NCBI GenBank assembly: GCA_025980765.1
Contig: JAICXB010000028.1
Span: 1 to 55,002 of the forward strand
Length of the DNA stretch: 55,002 nucleotides
Source of the DNA: Terriglobales bacterium
GTDB lineage: Bacteria; Acidobacteriota; Terriglobia; Terriglobales; Acidobacteriaceae
Reading direction: 5' to 3'
How positions within the stretch are numbered: the stretch's first letter is position 1; each line of letters opens with the position of its first letter. The notes under the pieces were generated by a model. It made no database searches. It worked only from the letters and a program-made list of their open reading frames with translations, and was not told the DNA's origin. Both the position numbers and the translations under genes were made by a program. This document shows, piece by piece, positions 38,407 through 47,153 of this stretch.

Positions 38407-39660
38407 ATGAAACCCATCATTCGAGTCGAGAATTTAGGCAAGCAATATGTAATCGGCAGCCGGCAAGGCTACGAGACGGTGCGGGATGCTATCACCCAGG
38501 CCCTGCGCCGGCCGTTCCAAAAAGTGAGCAGTCCAAAGCGCGAAAGGATCTGGGCCCTTCGCGATGTTTCATTTGCTGCCGCTCCTGGAGATCTGATTGG
38601 CATTATCGGACGCAATGGCGCCGGAAAGTCAACACTCTTGAAGATTCTCTCCAGAATCACTGAGCCCACAATGGGAAGAGTGGAGCTCCGTGGCCGCGTA
38701 GGCAGCCTCCTGGAGGTCGGCACCGGCTTCCATCCTGAACTGACCGGCCGCGAGAACGTGTATTTGAATGGCGCGGTCCTCGGCATGAAACGTTCCGAGG
38801 TCAAGCAAAAGTTCGATGAGATCGTCTCTTTCGCCGAAGTGGAACGGTTTATCGATACGCCAATCAAGCGCTATTCCAGCGGTATGTACCTGAGACTGGC
38901 GTTTGCGGTGGCTGCCCACTTTGAATCGGAAATTCTGATTGTTGACGAAGTTCTGGCGGTGGGAGATGTTGCGTTTCAAAAGAAATGCCTGGGCAGAATG
39001 AGCAAGGTTTCCAAGGACGGTAGGACCGTCCTTTTTGTAAGTCATAATATGGCGGCAGTACAACAGCTCACAACCAAAGCTGTAGTCTTACATCAGGGCG
39101 CAGTTCAGTTCGTGGGGGACACGCAATCTGCAATCGATAACTATACTTCGATGGCTGCGCTAGTGGGAACGGGAGTATATGAAGTAGGCCGCGATGGCCG
39201 GAGGCTTCCCGGTTTGTCGAATGCGGTAGAGTTTCTTCGTTTGGAGTTGGGCGATAAGAGTAGCGCGATTCTCGCTTCTGACCAGAACCTAACGATCCTT
39301 GCAACGCTCAAGGGAAACGAGACTGTGCACAATTTTCGGTTGAGCATAACCATATTTGCGGCAGACGGTACTCCAGTGGGTAGCGCCTTCGGCCAAGAAA
39401 ATCTTTCGATACAGCAGGGGCACCGTTCGGTGTGCCAACTTCGTCTTGAGGGTTTACGTCTAGCTCCGGGTAATTATTATTGCGGCCTGTCAGTTGGCAC
39501 GGGAGACCCTTCGCGCGGACACAAGGACTTTGATGTAATCCTGGATGTTTTGTACTTCGAAGTGCTGGCTCCGCGAGCATCCACAAAAGACTGTGGCACA
39601 AACGTCTGCGCCGCCAGATGCACCACTCCGTCTGGCATTATTTGGGAGATTGCGGACTGA
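38407..39660 (+). CDS. Polysaccharide ABC exporter ATPase with C-terminal carbohydrate-binding domain (Wzt)
   Basis: ATG 38407 starts MKPIIRVENLGKQYVIG; the longer frame overlaps the permease. The 417-residue protein has Walker A GRNGAGKST (68-76), the signature region YSSGMYLRLAFAVA, Walker B ILIVDEVLAVGD, and then a Wzt-type C-terminal domain (about 270-390) that in other bacteria recognises the finished polysaccharide. The domain follows the family as far as VILDVLYFEVLAP. The last 28 residues (from RASTKDCG) instead read through the antisense strand of a truncated epimerase gene, so the natural end was probably lost by rearrangement. Confidence 0.88.
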   Translation: MKPIIRVENLGKQYVIGSRQGYETVRDAITQALRRPFQKVSSPKRERIWALRDVSFAAAPGDLIGIIGRNGAGKSTLLKILSRITEPTMGRVELRGRVGSLLEVGTGFHPELTGRENVYLNGAVLGMKRSEVKQKFDEIVSFAEVERFIDTPIKRYSSGMYLRLAFAVAAHFESEILIVDEVLAVGDVAFQKKCLGRMSKVSKDGRTVLFVSHNMAAVQQLTTKAVVLHQGAVQFVGDTQSAIDNYTSMAALVGTGVYEVGRDGRRLPGLSNAVEFLRLELGDKSSAILASDQNLTILATLKGNETVHNFRLSITIFAADGTPVGSAFGQENLSIQQGHRSVCQLRLEGLRLAPGNYYCGLSVGTGDPSRGHKDFDVILDVLYFEVLAPRASTKDCGTNVCAARCTTPSGIIWEIAD

Positions 39661-39779
39661 ACCTCTTCAGCATTGCGGATATCGATGTTCCGGCCTTGGT
39701 CAATCGGAGTGCAATTGCGCACAGTTCGCAGGAAAAATCCGCCGACGAAACCGGAAGCGCCAGTGACAAGAGTTTTCAA
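39580..39779 (-). pseudogene. Truncated NAD-dependent sugar-nucleotide reductase/epimerase
   Basis: TTG 39779 has GGAGGG six bases upstream. The first 66 codons encode the Rossmann start KTLVTGASGFVGGFFLRTV, then DIRNAEEVQSAISQIMPDGV and VHLAAQTFVPQSFVDA. That is the N-terminus of extended short-chain dehydrogenases such as GDP-4-keto-6-deoxymannose reductase. Then the frame enters the antisense of wzt and the family ends. About four fifths of the gene are missing. The breakpoint with wzt is around 39577-39585. Confidence 0.75.
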
Positions 39780-40279
39780 CCGTGTCCCTCCATATCCGGG
39801 ACAAAGTCTTGTAGATTTCGTGACGAATGAGTGATGGCTGGTTTCTGGCTCATCAAGTTAAAGGGTTTGTTAGGAGGTCAAACTCAGGTCCAACAGCTGC
39901 AACCCATTGAGGCAAGCAGCTAGATTCAAGGGCTATAGTATACGTTTTGAAAGACCCCCGAGAATTGCAAAGTGCGGATGCAGTAAGGCGCACCGTGCGT
40001 TCCCAGAGGATTTTCGGATTGCGGTTGTAAACGCCATTCGGGGCCGGGTTGGCAGCGCTGAGACCTACCGGAGTACGCTTCTTCCAGCCCGCTCTCGCTC
40101 ATGAGATTGCATTCTGCAGCGAAAACCAACAATCGCCGGGAACAGATTCAATCTCGGTTCCTCAGCACTCCGAGGCGTTTCACCTCAACGAAAAAGGGAG
40201 AACCCAGATTCTAAGTGGTCTACGCGATTGGGCGCCTGAGATACTTATGTTCACGGGCTTGCGAACTGGCAGCCGCAAG
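39780..40279. other. Decayed, apparently non-coding stretch between wzt and the glycosyltransferase genes
   Basis: About 500 bases of comparatively AT-rich sequence with many stops in all frames. A short segment near 40160-40230 (plus strand) reads HLNEKGRTQILSGL, similar to the C-terminal DxxH-type motif of SGNH hydrolases, but too short to name. I see no RNA gene or tandem repeat. Confidence 0.4.
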
Positions 40280-40497
40280 AAGGTATTCTTTAATTGCCCC
40301 TGTCATCTTCTATGCGCACGATTACTACGGAAATTGTATAAGTGGCGACAAGACGCATAAATTGCCCAGTGATGACTCCATGTGTTCGAAGCTTCGGCCC
40401 AGCGTGTCTTCTTCAATTCAGCCGGGAGCGCCACATTGGCCGTTTGATCGAGATGTTCGAGCAAATACGGTGACCATTGGCGAAAATAGCCCAGCCT
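40280..40497 (+). pseudogene. Glycosyltransferase remnant (N-terminal fragment with a frameshift)
   Basis: One frame reads PVIFYAHDYYGNCISGDKTH, similar to a conserved segment of GT4 enzymes (FxHxxYGTCISGxKT). About 35 codons later the neighbouring frame continues with FGPACLLQFSRERHIGRLIE, where the family has an FG..CLL.Y.PRRCGG-like motif. The two frames are offset by one, and both ends are missing. It therefore appears to be a relic with at least one frameshift near 40390, immediately before an intact glycosyltransferase. Confidence 0.55.
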
Positions 40498-40535
40498 AAG
40501 AAATTCATCTTTGACTATAGGTCGCGACCTGCGCG

Positions 40536-41774
40536 ATGAAAGTCGTTTTTTTGAACCCGACGGGAATCACTGGAGGAGCGGAAGCCGTTCTTCTGGACTC
40601 GATGTTCAGCCTACGGACCAATTTCCCGGAAGTGTCGTTGGAACTCGTGCTCGGCTCCGATGGCCCACTCAGACTCAAGGCTGCGGAGCTTGGAGTGCAA
40701 ACCCATGTTGTTCCTCTTCCTTCATCGATTGCGAAGCTCGGTGACAGCGGGGTTGGCGCCCGATCGTCGCGATTGGCTCTACCAGGAAAGCTCGCCATCG
40801 CGATTCCCGGTGCAGCTCTATATGTCAGAAAGTTGCGTTCACTGCTGAAGAGTTCGCGTCCAGACGTGCTCCATTCCAACGGATTCAAGATGCACATATT
40901 GGCTGGGCTTGCACGGCCTCAATCATCAGCACTGGTCTGGCATATCCATGACTATGTTTCCTCGCGGACGGTGATGCGCGCCTTAATGCGTCGCTATGCG
41001 GCTGGCTGCGATGCGGCAATCGCCAACTCCGATAGCGTTGCAGCCGATATAAGAGCAGTCTTAGGCGGTTCAATTCCGGTCCATACGGTCCTTAATGGAA
41101 TCGATTTGCAGCGCTTTAGTCCACAAGGTCCGCACTTGGATCTCGATCGTCTGTCCGGACTTCCTCCAGCTTTCGCCGGCACGGTGCGCGTGGGACTGGT
41201 GGGCACGCTGGCCTGGTGGAAGGGCCATCGTGTTTTTCTGGATGCGCTGGCCAAGCTCTCTTCGACCACTCCGATGCGTGGATATGTGATCGGCGGTCCC
41301 ATTTACCGGACTGTGGGCAGCCAAAATACGCTGAATGAGTTAGCGAGCTACGCAAAGAACTTGGATCTGGAAGGAAAAGTGGGATTCACCGGATTCCTCG
41401 AGGACGTGCCTGCCGGGTTGCGCTCTCTAGATATTGTTGTACACGCCAGCACCCAGCCAGAGCCGTTTGGGCTGGTGATTGTGGAAGGAATGGCAGTGGG
41501 CAAAGCTGTAATCAGCAGTAACACTGGCGGGGCTGCTGAATTGGTACAGGACGGAATCGATGCATTGACCCACGTCAGCGGCGACTCCGAAGACTTGGCT
41601 CTTCGCATTTCGCAACTGATTTCAGATGCATCGCTAAGAGCCACACTCGGAGCGCACGGCAGAAAGACAGCCGAATCAAGATTCGATCGCCGGAATCTCG
41701 CTAAAAGGCTCTTGCCAATCTATCAACACGCTGTATCTTCGAGAAGTGCGCATACTGCACGTCAGCAGCGGTAA
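40536..41774 (+). CDS. Glycosyltransferase family 4-type enzyme
   Basis: The 412-residue GT-B enzyme starts MKVVFLNPTGITGGAEAVLL. It has a linker DYVSSRTVMRALMRRYAAGC, then IANSDSVAADIRAVLGGSIP, and the donor domain with RVGLVGTLAWWKGHRVFLDA and the nucleotide-sugar signature PEPFGLVIVEGMAVGKAVIS (about 301-320, E pair present). The role would be in building the exopolysaccharide repeat or a cap. It is flanked on both sides by glycosyltransferase remnants and stands apart from the tightly overlapped upstream genes, with no clear ribosome site. Confidence 0.9.
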   Translation: MKVVFLNPTGITGGAEAVLLDSMFSLRTNFPEVSLELVLGSDGPLRLKAAELGVQTHVVPLPSSIAKLGDSGVGARSSRLALPGKLAIAIPGAALYVRKLRSLLKSSRPDVLHSNGFKMHILAGLARPQSSALVWHIHDYVSSRTVMRALMRRYAAGCDAAIANSDSVAADIRAVLGGSIPVHTVLNGIDLQRFSPQGPHLDLDRLSGLPPAFAGTVRVGLVGTLAWWKGHRVFLDALAKLSSTTPMRGYVIGGPIYRTVGSQNTLNELASYAKNLDLEGKVGFTGFLEDVPAGLRSLDIVVHASTQPEPFGLVIVEGMAVGKAVISSNTGGAAELVQDGIDALTHVSGDSEDLALRISQLISDASLRATLGAHGRKTAESRFDRRNLAKRLLPIYQHAVSSRSAHTARQQR

Positions 41775-42063
41775 TCTGTACGGCGGCACCGAGGCAGTTC
41801 TTCGCACTCTGGGAGAGGCACTCTATGCGGGCCTACCGGTAGCAACGACGGATATTGGCGCAGCCCGGGAAAATCATCACTCCTTCTTGTGGCATTCTAG
41901 TGCCGGCCGGCGATGCGGTCGAATTGTCCAAAGCACTGGGCGCAATGATTCGAGACTCCTCGCTATGGCGAGCATTGGGCAAGGCCGGGCCAGGCAGAGC
42001 TCGCGAGCTATGTGACCCGCTCCACCAGTTGCAGAAATTACTGGCAGTTTTGAGTTCGAAATC
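41746..42063 (+). pseudogene. Glycosyltransferase remnant with internal deletion and frameshift
   Basis: GTG 41746 opens MRILHVSSGNLYGGTEAVLR, a perfect GT4 N-terminus. After only about 24 codons it jumps to a C-terminal donor-domain piece (EALYAGLPVATTDIGAARE). After a frameshift near 41880 it continues in the frame of 41855-42063 with GILVPAGDAVELSKALGAMI and LCDPLHQLQKLL. So roughly 300 residues were lost and the reading frame is broken. It overlaps the end of the intact glycosyltransferase by 29 bases. Confidence 0.75.
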
Positions 42064-42478
42064 CTCCTTAAATGCCTACTACGGCAGGGTGAATTCGTAC
42101 CAGAGCCTGCAATGTCGCAAGCTTATTCCCTCAGCACCATTAGAGATACCTGCAGAAACAGGACATCTTCGGCAATCTGGGTAAACAACTCAAAATTCAA
42201 AGCGAGCGACAATCAACTCGCTAGCAAGTCCCGATTCGCCGGGATTCCGGCTATCCATTGGGGGAAGTGAATTCCATAGACGCAATATGCAAACTTTTGC
42301 GCACCCCCAAGACTTAGGCCTTCATCTCTGAACCGATTGTCGCGCGTAAAACACAGAAAACAAAAGACAAACACGCCGATTGCAGCATTGAGCCTTGTGC
42401 TCATGTTTTGGAATCGAGAGTGTAATGCTATGGGCATCGTTCGCAAGAAGTTGAAACTGCCTCAGCCATTCAACACCT
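42064..42478. other. Non-coding stretch upstream of the exosortase gene
   Basis: About 400 bases, AT-richer than the surroundings, with no supported gene on either strand. It presumably contains the promoter of the exosortase-EpsI-TPR group, but I found no GG-N10-GC element that I would call, and no hairpin followed by T-run. Confidence 0.4.
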
Positions 42479-43396
42479 ATGTATCAGCAGGTTGAACAAC
42501 GCATTCCCGAAGCGCCAACGGTCATCGGGATTCCGATTTCGGACGCGAGCGTTCTGTCGCGCTACCTTCTCGCCGGACTCCTCAGCGCAGCAATCCTCCT
42601 GCTGTATTTCCCTGTCCTCTCGTATTTGGTAAAGCAGTGGTACACAGACCCGAACTACTCGCATGGATTTCTGGTTCTGCCTTTTTCAGCCTATCTGGTC
42701 TGGAGAGATCGCAAGAGGCTCAGAAAGGTGGAATCTCGCCCCACTTGGGCTGGTCTAGTGCTGATTCTGTTTTCTCTTGGACTACTCTTTGTTGGCCAAA
42801 TTGGCGCCGACCTGTTCCTCAGCCGGATTTCTTTGATCGGGGTCATCGCCGGCTCCCTGCTTTTTCTTCATGGCAAGCCGTTGTTGAAAGCGACGGCATT
42901 CCCGATTTTTTTCCTGGTGCTGATGGTCCCGCTGCCAACGTTCTTGTACAACCAAATCGTATTTCCTCTTCAGTTGATGGCCTCGCAACTAGCTACGTCG
43001 CTCTTGGAACTGATCAACGTAGTACCGGTGCTGCGAGAAGGCAACCTGCTGATTCTTCCGAATTACACGTTGCAGGTAGTAGAGGCATGCAGCGGCATTC
43101 GTTCTCTAACCTCCCTGCTTGCTCTCGGCCTGGCCTATGGGTATCTGGTTGAGCGAAGCAATGCGGTGCGCGTTTTTCTGGTGCTGGCTATGGTTCCGGT
43201 GGCGATTGTGAGCAACGCGGTGCGAGTGATGGGCACGGCTCTGCTGACTAACTATTTCGGAGTGCAAATGGCAGAGGGCTTTCTCCATCTGTTCCAGGGC
43301 TGGGTGATCTTCGTAGTCTCCATGATTCTGCTGGTCGCAATTCACGGAGCGTTGGCAAGCACGCGAAAGCTGATCGTGGCGAGGAGGGCGGCGTGA
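42479..43396 (+). CDS. Exosortase (EpsH/Xrt family) transpeptidase
   Basis: The 305-residue polytopic membrane protein has about eight helices and the three catalytic residues of exosortases: Cys204 in EACSGIRSL, Arg249 in SNAVRVMG, and His270 in EGFLHLFQGW. The early YSHGFLVLP motif (60-68) is also conserved. Exosortases cut sorting tails (PEP-CTERM and relatives) from exported proteins and attach them to a surface carrier, probably linked to exopolysaccharide. Subtype is not assigned. No PEP-CTERM protein was found in this window, so the substrates are elsewhere. The start ATG has no clear ribosome site. The stop overlaps the EpsI gene. Confidence 0.94.
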   Translation: MYQQVEQRIPEAPTVIGIPISDASVLSRYLLAGLLSAAILLLYFPVLSYLVKQWYTDPNYSHGFLVLPFSAYLVWRDRKRLRKVESRPTWAGLVLILFSLGLLFVGQIGADLFLSRISLIGVIAGSLLFLHGKPLLKATAFPIFFLVLMVPLPTFLYNQIVFPLQLMASQLATSLLELINVVPVLREGNLLILPNYTLQVVEACSGIRSLTSLLALGLAYGYLVERSNAVRVFLVLAMVPVAIVSNAVRVMGTALLTNYFGVQMAEGFLHLFQGWVIFVVSMILLVAIHGALASTRKLIVARRAA

Positions 43397-44028
43397 ATTT
43401 CCGGGCGCGCACAATTCTCGTGCTCGGCCTTTTGCTCACCGCGACCATTGGCCTTCATGCGGCATGGCATGGAGAGAAGATCCCACTGGTGAAGCCGCTG
43501 GCCGACTTCCCCAAACAGTTGGCTGGGCTGCCGTCACAGGACCTTCCGATTCCCGCCTGGCAATGGGGCGCGTTGCACGAAGACGATCATCTCAGTCGCG
43601 AGTACATGGTGCCTGGCGGCGTACCCCTGTTCCTTTCGATCGGCTACTACAAGAGCCAAAGAACCGGGGCCACGGTGCACACTCCGACAAATTGCTTGCC
43701 CGGAAATGGATGGTCTGTGACTTTTCCCGGCCGCATGCGGATGCGACTGGGCGATGGACGCGAGGTCCCGGTGAATTACTACGTCGTGCAGAAGGGACTG
43801 GACAAGCAGGTAGTTGTTTACTGGTATCAAGCCCATGGACGGGTGGTTGCCAGTGAGTATTGGGGCAGGTTGTACACGATGGTGGATGCAGTGCGCTTGA
43901 ACCGCACAGATGCCTCTCTCGTCCGCATCACGACGCCAATTGTGACCGACGAAGCCGACGCCCGTAACCGCGTCCTTAGCTTTGCCAAGCTGACGGTTCC
44001 CGAAGTTCAGAAGCTCATACCAAATTAG
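43393..44028 (+). CDS. EpsI family exosortase-associated protein
   Basis: The 211-residue protein starts at GTG 43393 with GAGGAGGG five bases upstream. It has one N-terminal transmembrane helix (about 4-22) and a periplasmic DUF3485/EpsI domain with the motifs LFLSIGYYKSQRTGATVHTP, NCLPGNGW and VVYWYQAHGRVVASEYWG. EpsI is often fused to, or directly follows, exosortase and is needed for exopolysaccharide formation in related loci; its reaction is not known. It is coupled by four-base overlap to the exosortase gene. Confidence 0.93.
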   Translation: MNFRARTILVLGLLLTATIGLHAAWHGEKIPLVKPLADFPKQLAGLPSQDLPIPAWQWGALHEDDHLSREYMVPGGVPLFLSIGYYKSQRTGATVHTPTNCLPGNGWSVTFPGRMRMRLGDGREVPVNYYVVQKGLDKQVVVYWYQAHGRVVASEYWGRLYTMVDAVRLNRTDASLVRITTPIVTDEADARNRVLSFAKLTVPEVQKLIPN

Positions 44029-44042
44029 ATTGTGGAGTGCTC

Positions 44043-46319
44043 ATGCGAAAGCTACTTGTAATCTGCGCCATTTTGCCGTTGTTCATTGCCGGATGCTCCC
44101 GGAATCCGGAGGCTGCTAAGAAAGCCTATCTGAAGAGCGGTGAGAAGTACTTCGAGAAGCACGAATACGCGCGTGCCAGCATTCAGTTCCGCAAAGCGCT
44201 GCAGCAGGACCCCAAGTTCGCCGAAGCGGAATACAGGCTTGGACTGGCGGATGTTCAGCTGCATCTCTTTCAGGACGCGTTCCGCGAGTTCAATCGTGCA
44301 GTAGCGCTCGATCCCAAGCATGTGGATGCGCGCCTCCAGCTTGCGCAACTGGACTATGCCGCGGGGCAATTGGAAGATGCCCGGCAACAGTTATTGCCGG
44401 TACTCGAACTTGAGCCGAAGAATGCTCAGGCGCTGACGCTGCGGGGTGGCGTCGAACTCGCGGCCAAGAATTACGCGCTGGCGCTTACCGACTTTCAGTC
44501 CGTCGAGGCGTTGAATCCGAAGGCCGCAGGCCCACTGGATCACATGGGTGGGGTTTACGCGCTACAGAAGAATTTCCCGCAAGCCGAACAGGAATATCGC
44601 AAGGCCATCAGTCTCGATCCACATGCAGTGCTGTCTTCGATCAATCTGGCGAACGTCTATGCAGTCCAACACAAGCTGGCCGATGCCGAGACGACACTTC
44701 GAGCCGCTATCTCGGCCAATCCGCAGTCGATTGAAGCTTCGCTGTCCCTGGCCGCGCTCTATGCCCGTACCGCAAGAATCGATCAGGCCGACAAGGTGCT
44801 TGTGGAGTTACGAAACCAGACTAAAAGCTCTTCGGCCGCCGAACTCGCAATCGGCAATTTCTATAGCCAAGCCGGTGATCCGGCGAAGGCCGAAGCAGTG
44901 TTCTCAGAACTTGTCAGCAGAGAACCCAAGAACAATGATTTCACTAAGCGCCTCATCCGGGTGCAGCTGGATCGCAAGGAATTCAGCGCGGCGGAAAAGA
45001 CCAATGCGGCTTTGTTGAAGAACGCAAAGAACGATCCCGATGCCCGTCTTTTCGGAGCTCGCATCCTACTCTCGCAGCAGAAGACCAGCGATGCAATCAC
45101 GGAGTTGCAATCCCTGGTGCATGACGTTCCTGATCTGGCGCCCGCGCAGCAGGTGTTGGCTGCGGCTTACGTCCAGCAGGGCGACATTAATCGTGGAATG
45201 GCCACGTTGAAAGACCTTCTGCAGCACTCGCCCGACTATCAACCTGCACTTGCGTACATGGCGGACCTCAGTTTTCAGCAGCAGGATGCCAAGACCTCGC
45301 TCGTCTATGCCGATCATGCGTTGGCATTGAATCCTGCGCAGCGGAATGTGCGCCTCACGCGGGCAAGTGACCATTTGCTTTTGGGCGACTATTCCGGCGC
45401 GGACCAGGATCTCCAACTGCTGGCAAAGGGCAACGCAAATGATCCTGCCGTGCTTGAGCGTCTCGGTGTGCTCTCCTTGCTCAAGAAGCAGTACGGCGAA
45501 GCTGAAGCCAAGCTCGAACAATCGCTCTCGGCAAACAGCAGTTACACGCCGGCGCTGAAAGATCTCGTGCAGATGTACTTTCTGCAAGGCAAGAAGGACA
45601 AGGCGGTCGCCCGAATTCAGCAACAGATCGAGCGTGCTCCGCAACAGACAGAGTTTTATGAGTTGCTCGGCAATGTCGAGTTTGATCAGAAGAACTATGC
45701 TGGCGCGGAACAGGCCTACCGCGCCGCACTGCAGAAAGATCCGAACTTTTACTTCCCCTACTCTCGTTTAGCCATTCTCGAAGAAAATGCTGGCAAGCTG
45801 CCGGAAGCCTTGGCCGATGCGCAGAAAGCAGTGGATAAGAATCCGCGATATTCGCTGGCTTACATCACCTTGGGTGAAATCCACGAGCGTATGGGTCAAC
45901 TTGATAAGGCCAAGGCGACTTACAAGCAAGCTCTGGCAAAGGACCCGAATAACGCCGCGGCCATGAACAATCTGGCCTGGATCTACTGCGAACACGGCGG
46001 CAATCTGGACGAGGCACTGTCTCTTGCGCAGCAGGCGAAATCGGTTATTCCCGATAATCCCAATGTCTCAGACACGTTGGGATGGATCGAGTATCGCAAA
46101 GGTCTGTACGCGTCAGCGGCCAAGGACCTGCACGATGCAGTGAAAGGCAATCCGCAGAGCAGCACAGCGCAATACCACCTTGGCATGGCATTGTCGAAGG
46201 ATGGCCGATATGCAGAGGCCAAACTCGTTCTGCAACGTGCACTGGAGCTCAAAATACCGGACCAGCAGGCTCAGGAAGTCAAGCAGCAACTAAAGGACAT
46301 CTCGTCGCGAAGTTTGTGA
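44043..46319 (+). CDS. Large TPR-repeat lipoprotein of the exosortase locus (PrsT-like)
   Basis: ATG 44043 is preferred: GGAG lies five bases upstream, and the signal MRKLLVICAILPLFIAGC begins directly and ends in a lipobox Cys. The remaining 740 residues are tandem tetratricopeptide repeats (about 20 units of 34, for example YARASIQFRKALQQDPKFAE, then YAGAEQAYRAALQKDPNFYF). PEP-CTERM loci typically encode such a protein, named PrsT, thought to act as a periplasmic scaffold or export partner. It follows EpsI by 14 bases and is probably cotranscribed. Confidence 0.9.
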   Translation: MRKLLVICAILPLFIAGCSRNPEAAKKAYLKSGEKYFEKHEYARASIQFRKALQQDPKFAEAEYRLGLADVQLHLFQDAFREFNRAVALDPKHVDARLQLAQLDYAAGQLEDARQQLLPVLELEPKNAQALTLRGGVELAAKNYALALTDFQSVEALNPKAAGPLDHMGGVYALQKNFPQAEQEYRKAISLDPHAVLSSINLANVYAVQHKLADAETTLRAAISANPQSIEASLSLAALYARTARIDQADKVLVELRNQTKSSSAAELAIGNFYSQAGDPAKAEAVFSELVSREPKNNDFTKRLIRVQLDRKEFSAAEKTNAALLKNAKNDPDARLFGARILLSQQKTSDAITELQSLVHDVPDLAPAQQVLAAAYVQQGDINRGMATLKDLLQHSPDYQPALAYMADLSFQQQDAKTSLVYADHALALNPAQRNVRLTRASDHLLLGDYSGADQDLQLLAKGNANDPAVLERLGVLSLLKKQYGEAEAKLEQSLSANSSYTPALKDLVQMYFLQGKKDKAVARIQQQIERAPQQTEFYELLGNVEFDQKNYAGAEQAYRAALQKDPNFYFPYSRLAILEENAGKLPEALADAQKAVDKNPRYSLAYITLGEIHERMGQLDKAKATYKQALAKDPNNAAAMNNLAWIYCEHGGNLDEALSLAQQAKSVIPDNPNVSDTLGWIEYRKGLYASAAKDLHDAVKGNPQSSTAQYHLGMALSKDGRYAEAKLVLQRALELKIPDQQAQEVKQQLKDISSRSL

Positions 46320-46512
46320 GCGCTTCTAGAGCTAGGTATCCAGCAATCCAGGTGGTGTTCTAAGCAAGCCAGACTCCGGTTCCAAGGGGGATGGCTTGCG
46401 CCCGTGTGGCCGAATGGTCCAGTTTCTCTAAAGGGTCATTGGCCTTCCAGCCCATTCCCCAGCTACTTCGGTAATCTTCAGCGGCATCGGCTTGGGGCGT
46501 ACAGTTTGCCGC

Positions 46513-46851
46513 ATGGCTCACTTCCCCAAAGCACACGCCAATCATCGGTCGCCAAGAACGCAGATCCCGCATCCGGAGCCGACGCGCTTCCGGATTGGAG
46601 ACCACCTGGTGACCGGCAACCTGCAACGCATCTCGCTAACCGGCGGTTCCGCGTTGTTCAACCGAAACATCCATTCCGGCACTTTGGCCGAAATAGCAAT
46701 TGCGACGAAATTTGGGCCGGTTTGCGGCCTCGTCGAATTCCTCGCCGGTAGGCGAGCCACCCTCACCGCGCAGGAGCACGGCTTCCGCTTCGTGGCCCTG
46801 AGCGACGACGATTACCAACGCCTCGGCAGAGTGCTCCAGGCGATGAATTAG
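46513..46851 (+). CDS. PilZ-like domain protein with non-canonical ligand motifs
   Basis: The frame from ATG 46513 (an earlier TTG 46492 is possible) encodes 112 residues. From about residue 22 it matches acidobacterial PilZ-like proteins: RFRIGDHLVTGNLQRISLTG, later LAEIAIATKFGPVCGLVEFL and FRFVALSDDDYQRLGRVL. The usual c-di-GMP residues RxxxR and (D/N)xSxxG are not intact: the second motif reads RISLTG, with Arg where Asp or Asn should be. So nucleotide binding is uncertain. It lies 190 bases after the TPR gene and may link the exopolysaccharide machinery to signalling. Confidence 0.65.
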   Translation: MAHFPKAHANHRSPRTQIPHPEPTRFRIGDHLVTGNLQRISLTGGSALFNRNIHSGTLAEIAIATKFGPVCGLVEFLAGRRATLTAQEHGFRFVALSDDDYQRLGRVLQAMN

Positions 46852-47153
46852 GAGAACAAGAGAAGACCGCTAAGCAGTAGGCAAAACCGTGGATGCGAGC
46901 GCCACGCATCCACCCTTACATTGCTGCTCTCTCGAGTCCACCTCGCACCAGTTTTTGCGCCCGAGGCGTTGCAGCCCCGTCGAATGGTGCCTTAATATCA
47001 GAGGGCTTTGAATCGCCCTCCTCTCATTGCGTCAGCTGCGAGCGGACCCAGCGGTAATCCTGCCTGTGGCTTCACCTGAAGCTAGTGCGCTGACGCCCGG
47101 GTTGTCGTCAACCAGCCACTCTCATCCTCAGGCCAAGAAACTAAGAGAAAGCT
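46852..47153. other. Intergenic region with short palindromes
   Basis: About 300 bases without a supported gene. It contains a strong hairpin GTGGATGCG (46889-46897) / CGCATCCAC (46905-46913) and a second one, GAGGGC..GCCCTC, near 47001-47020. Between them is gcccgaggcgttgcagcccc, resembling repeated intergenic units. No T-run follows. Confidence 0.5.

Noticed and set aside
39907..40104. Small frames in the gap after wzt
   Set aside because: Short, without ribosome sites, and no conserved motif; the stretch looks decayed.
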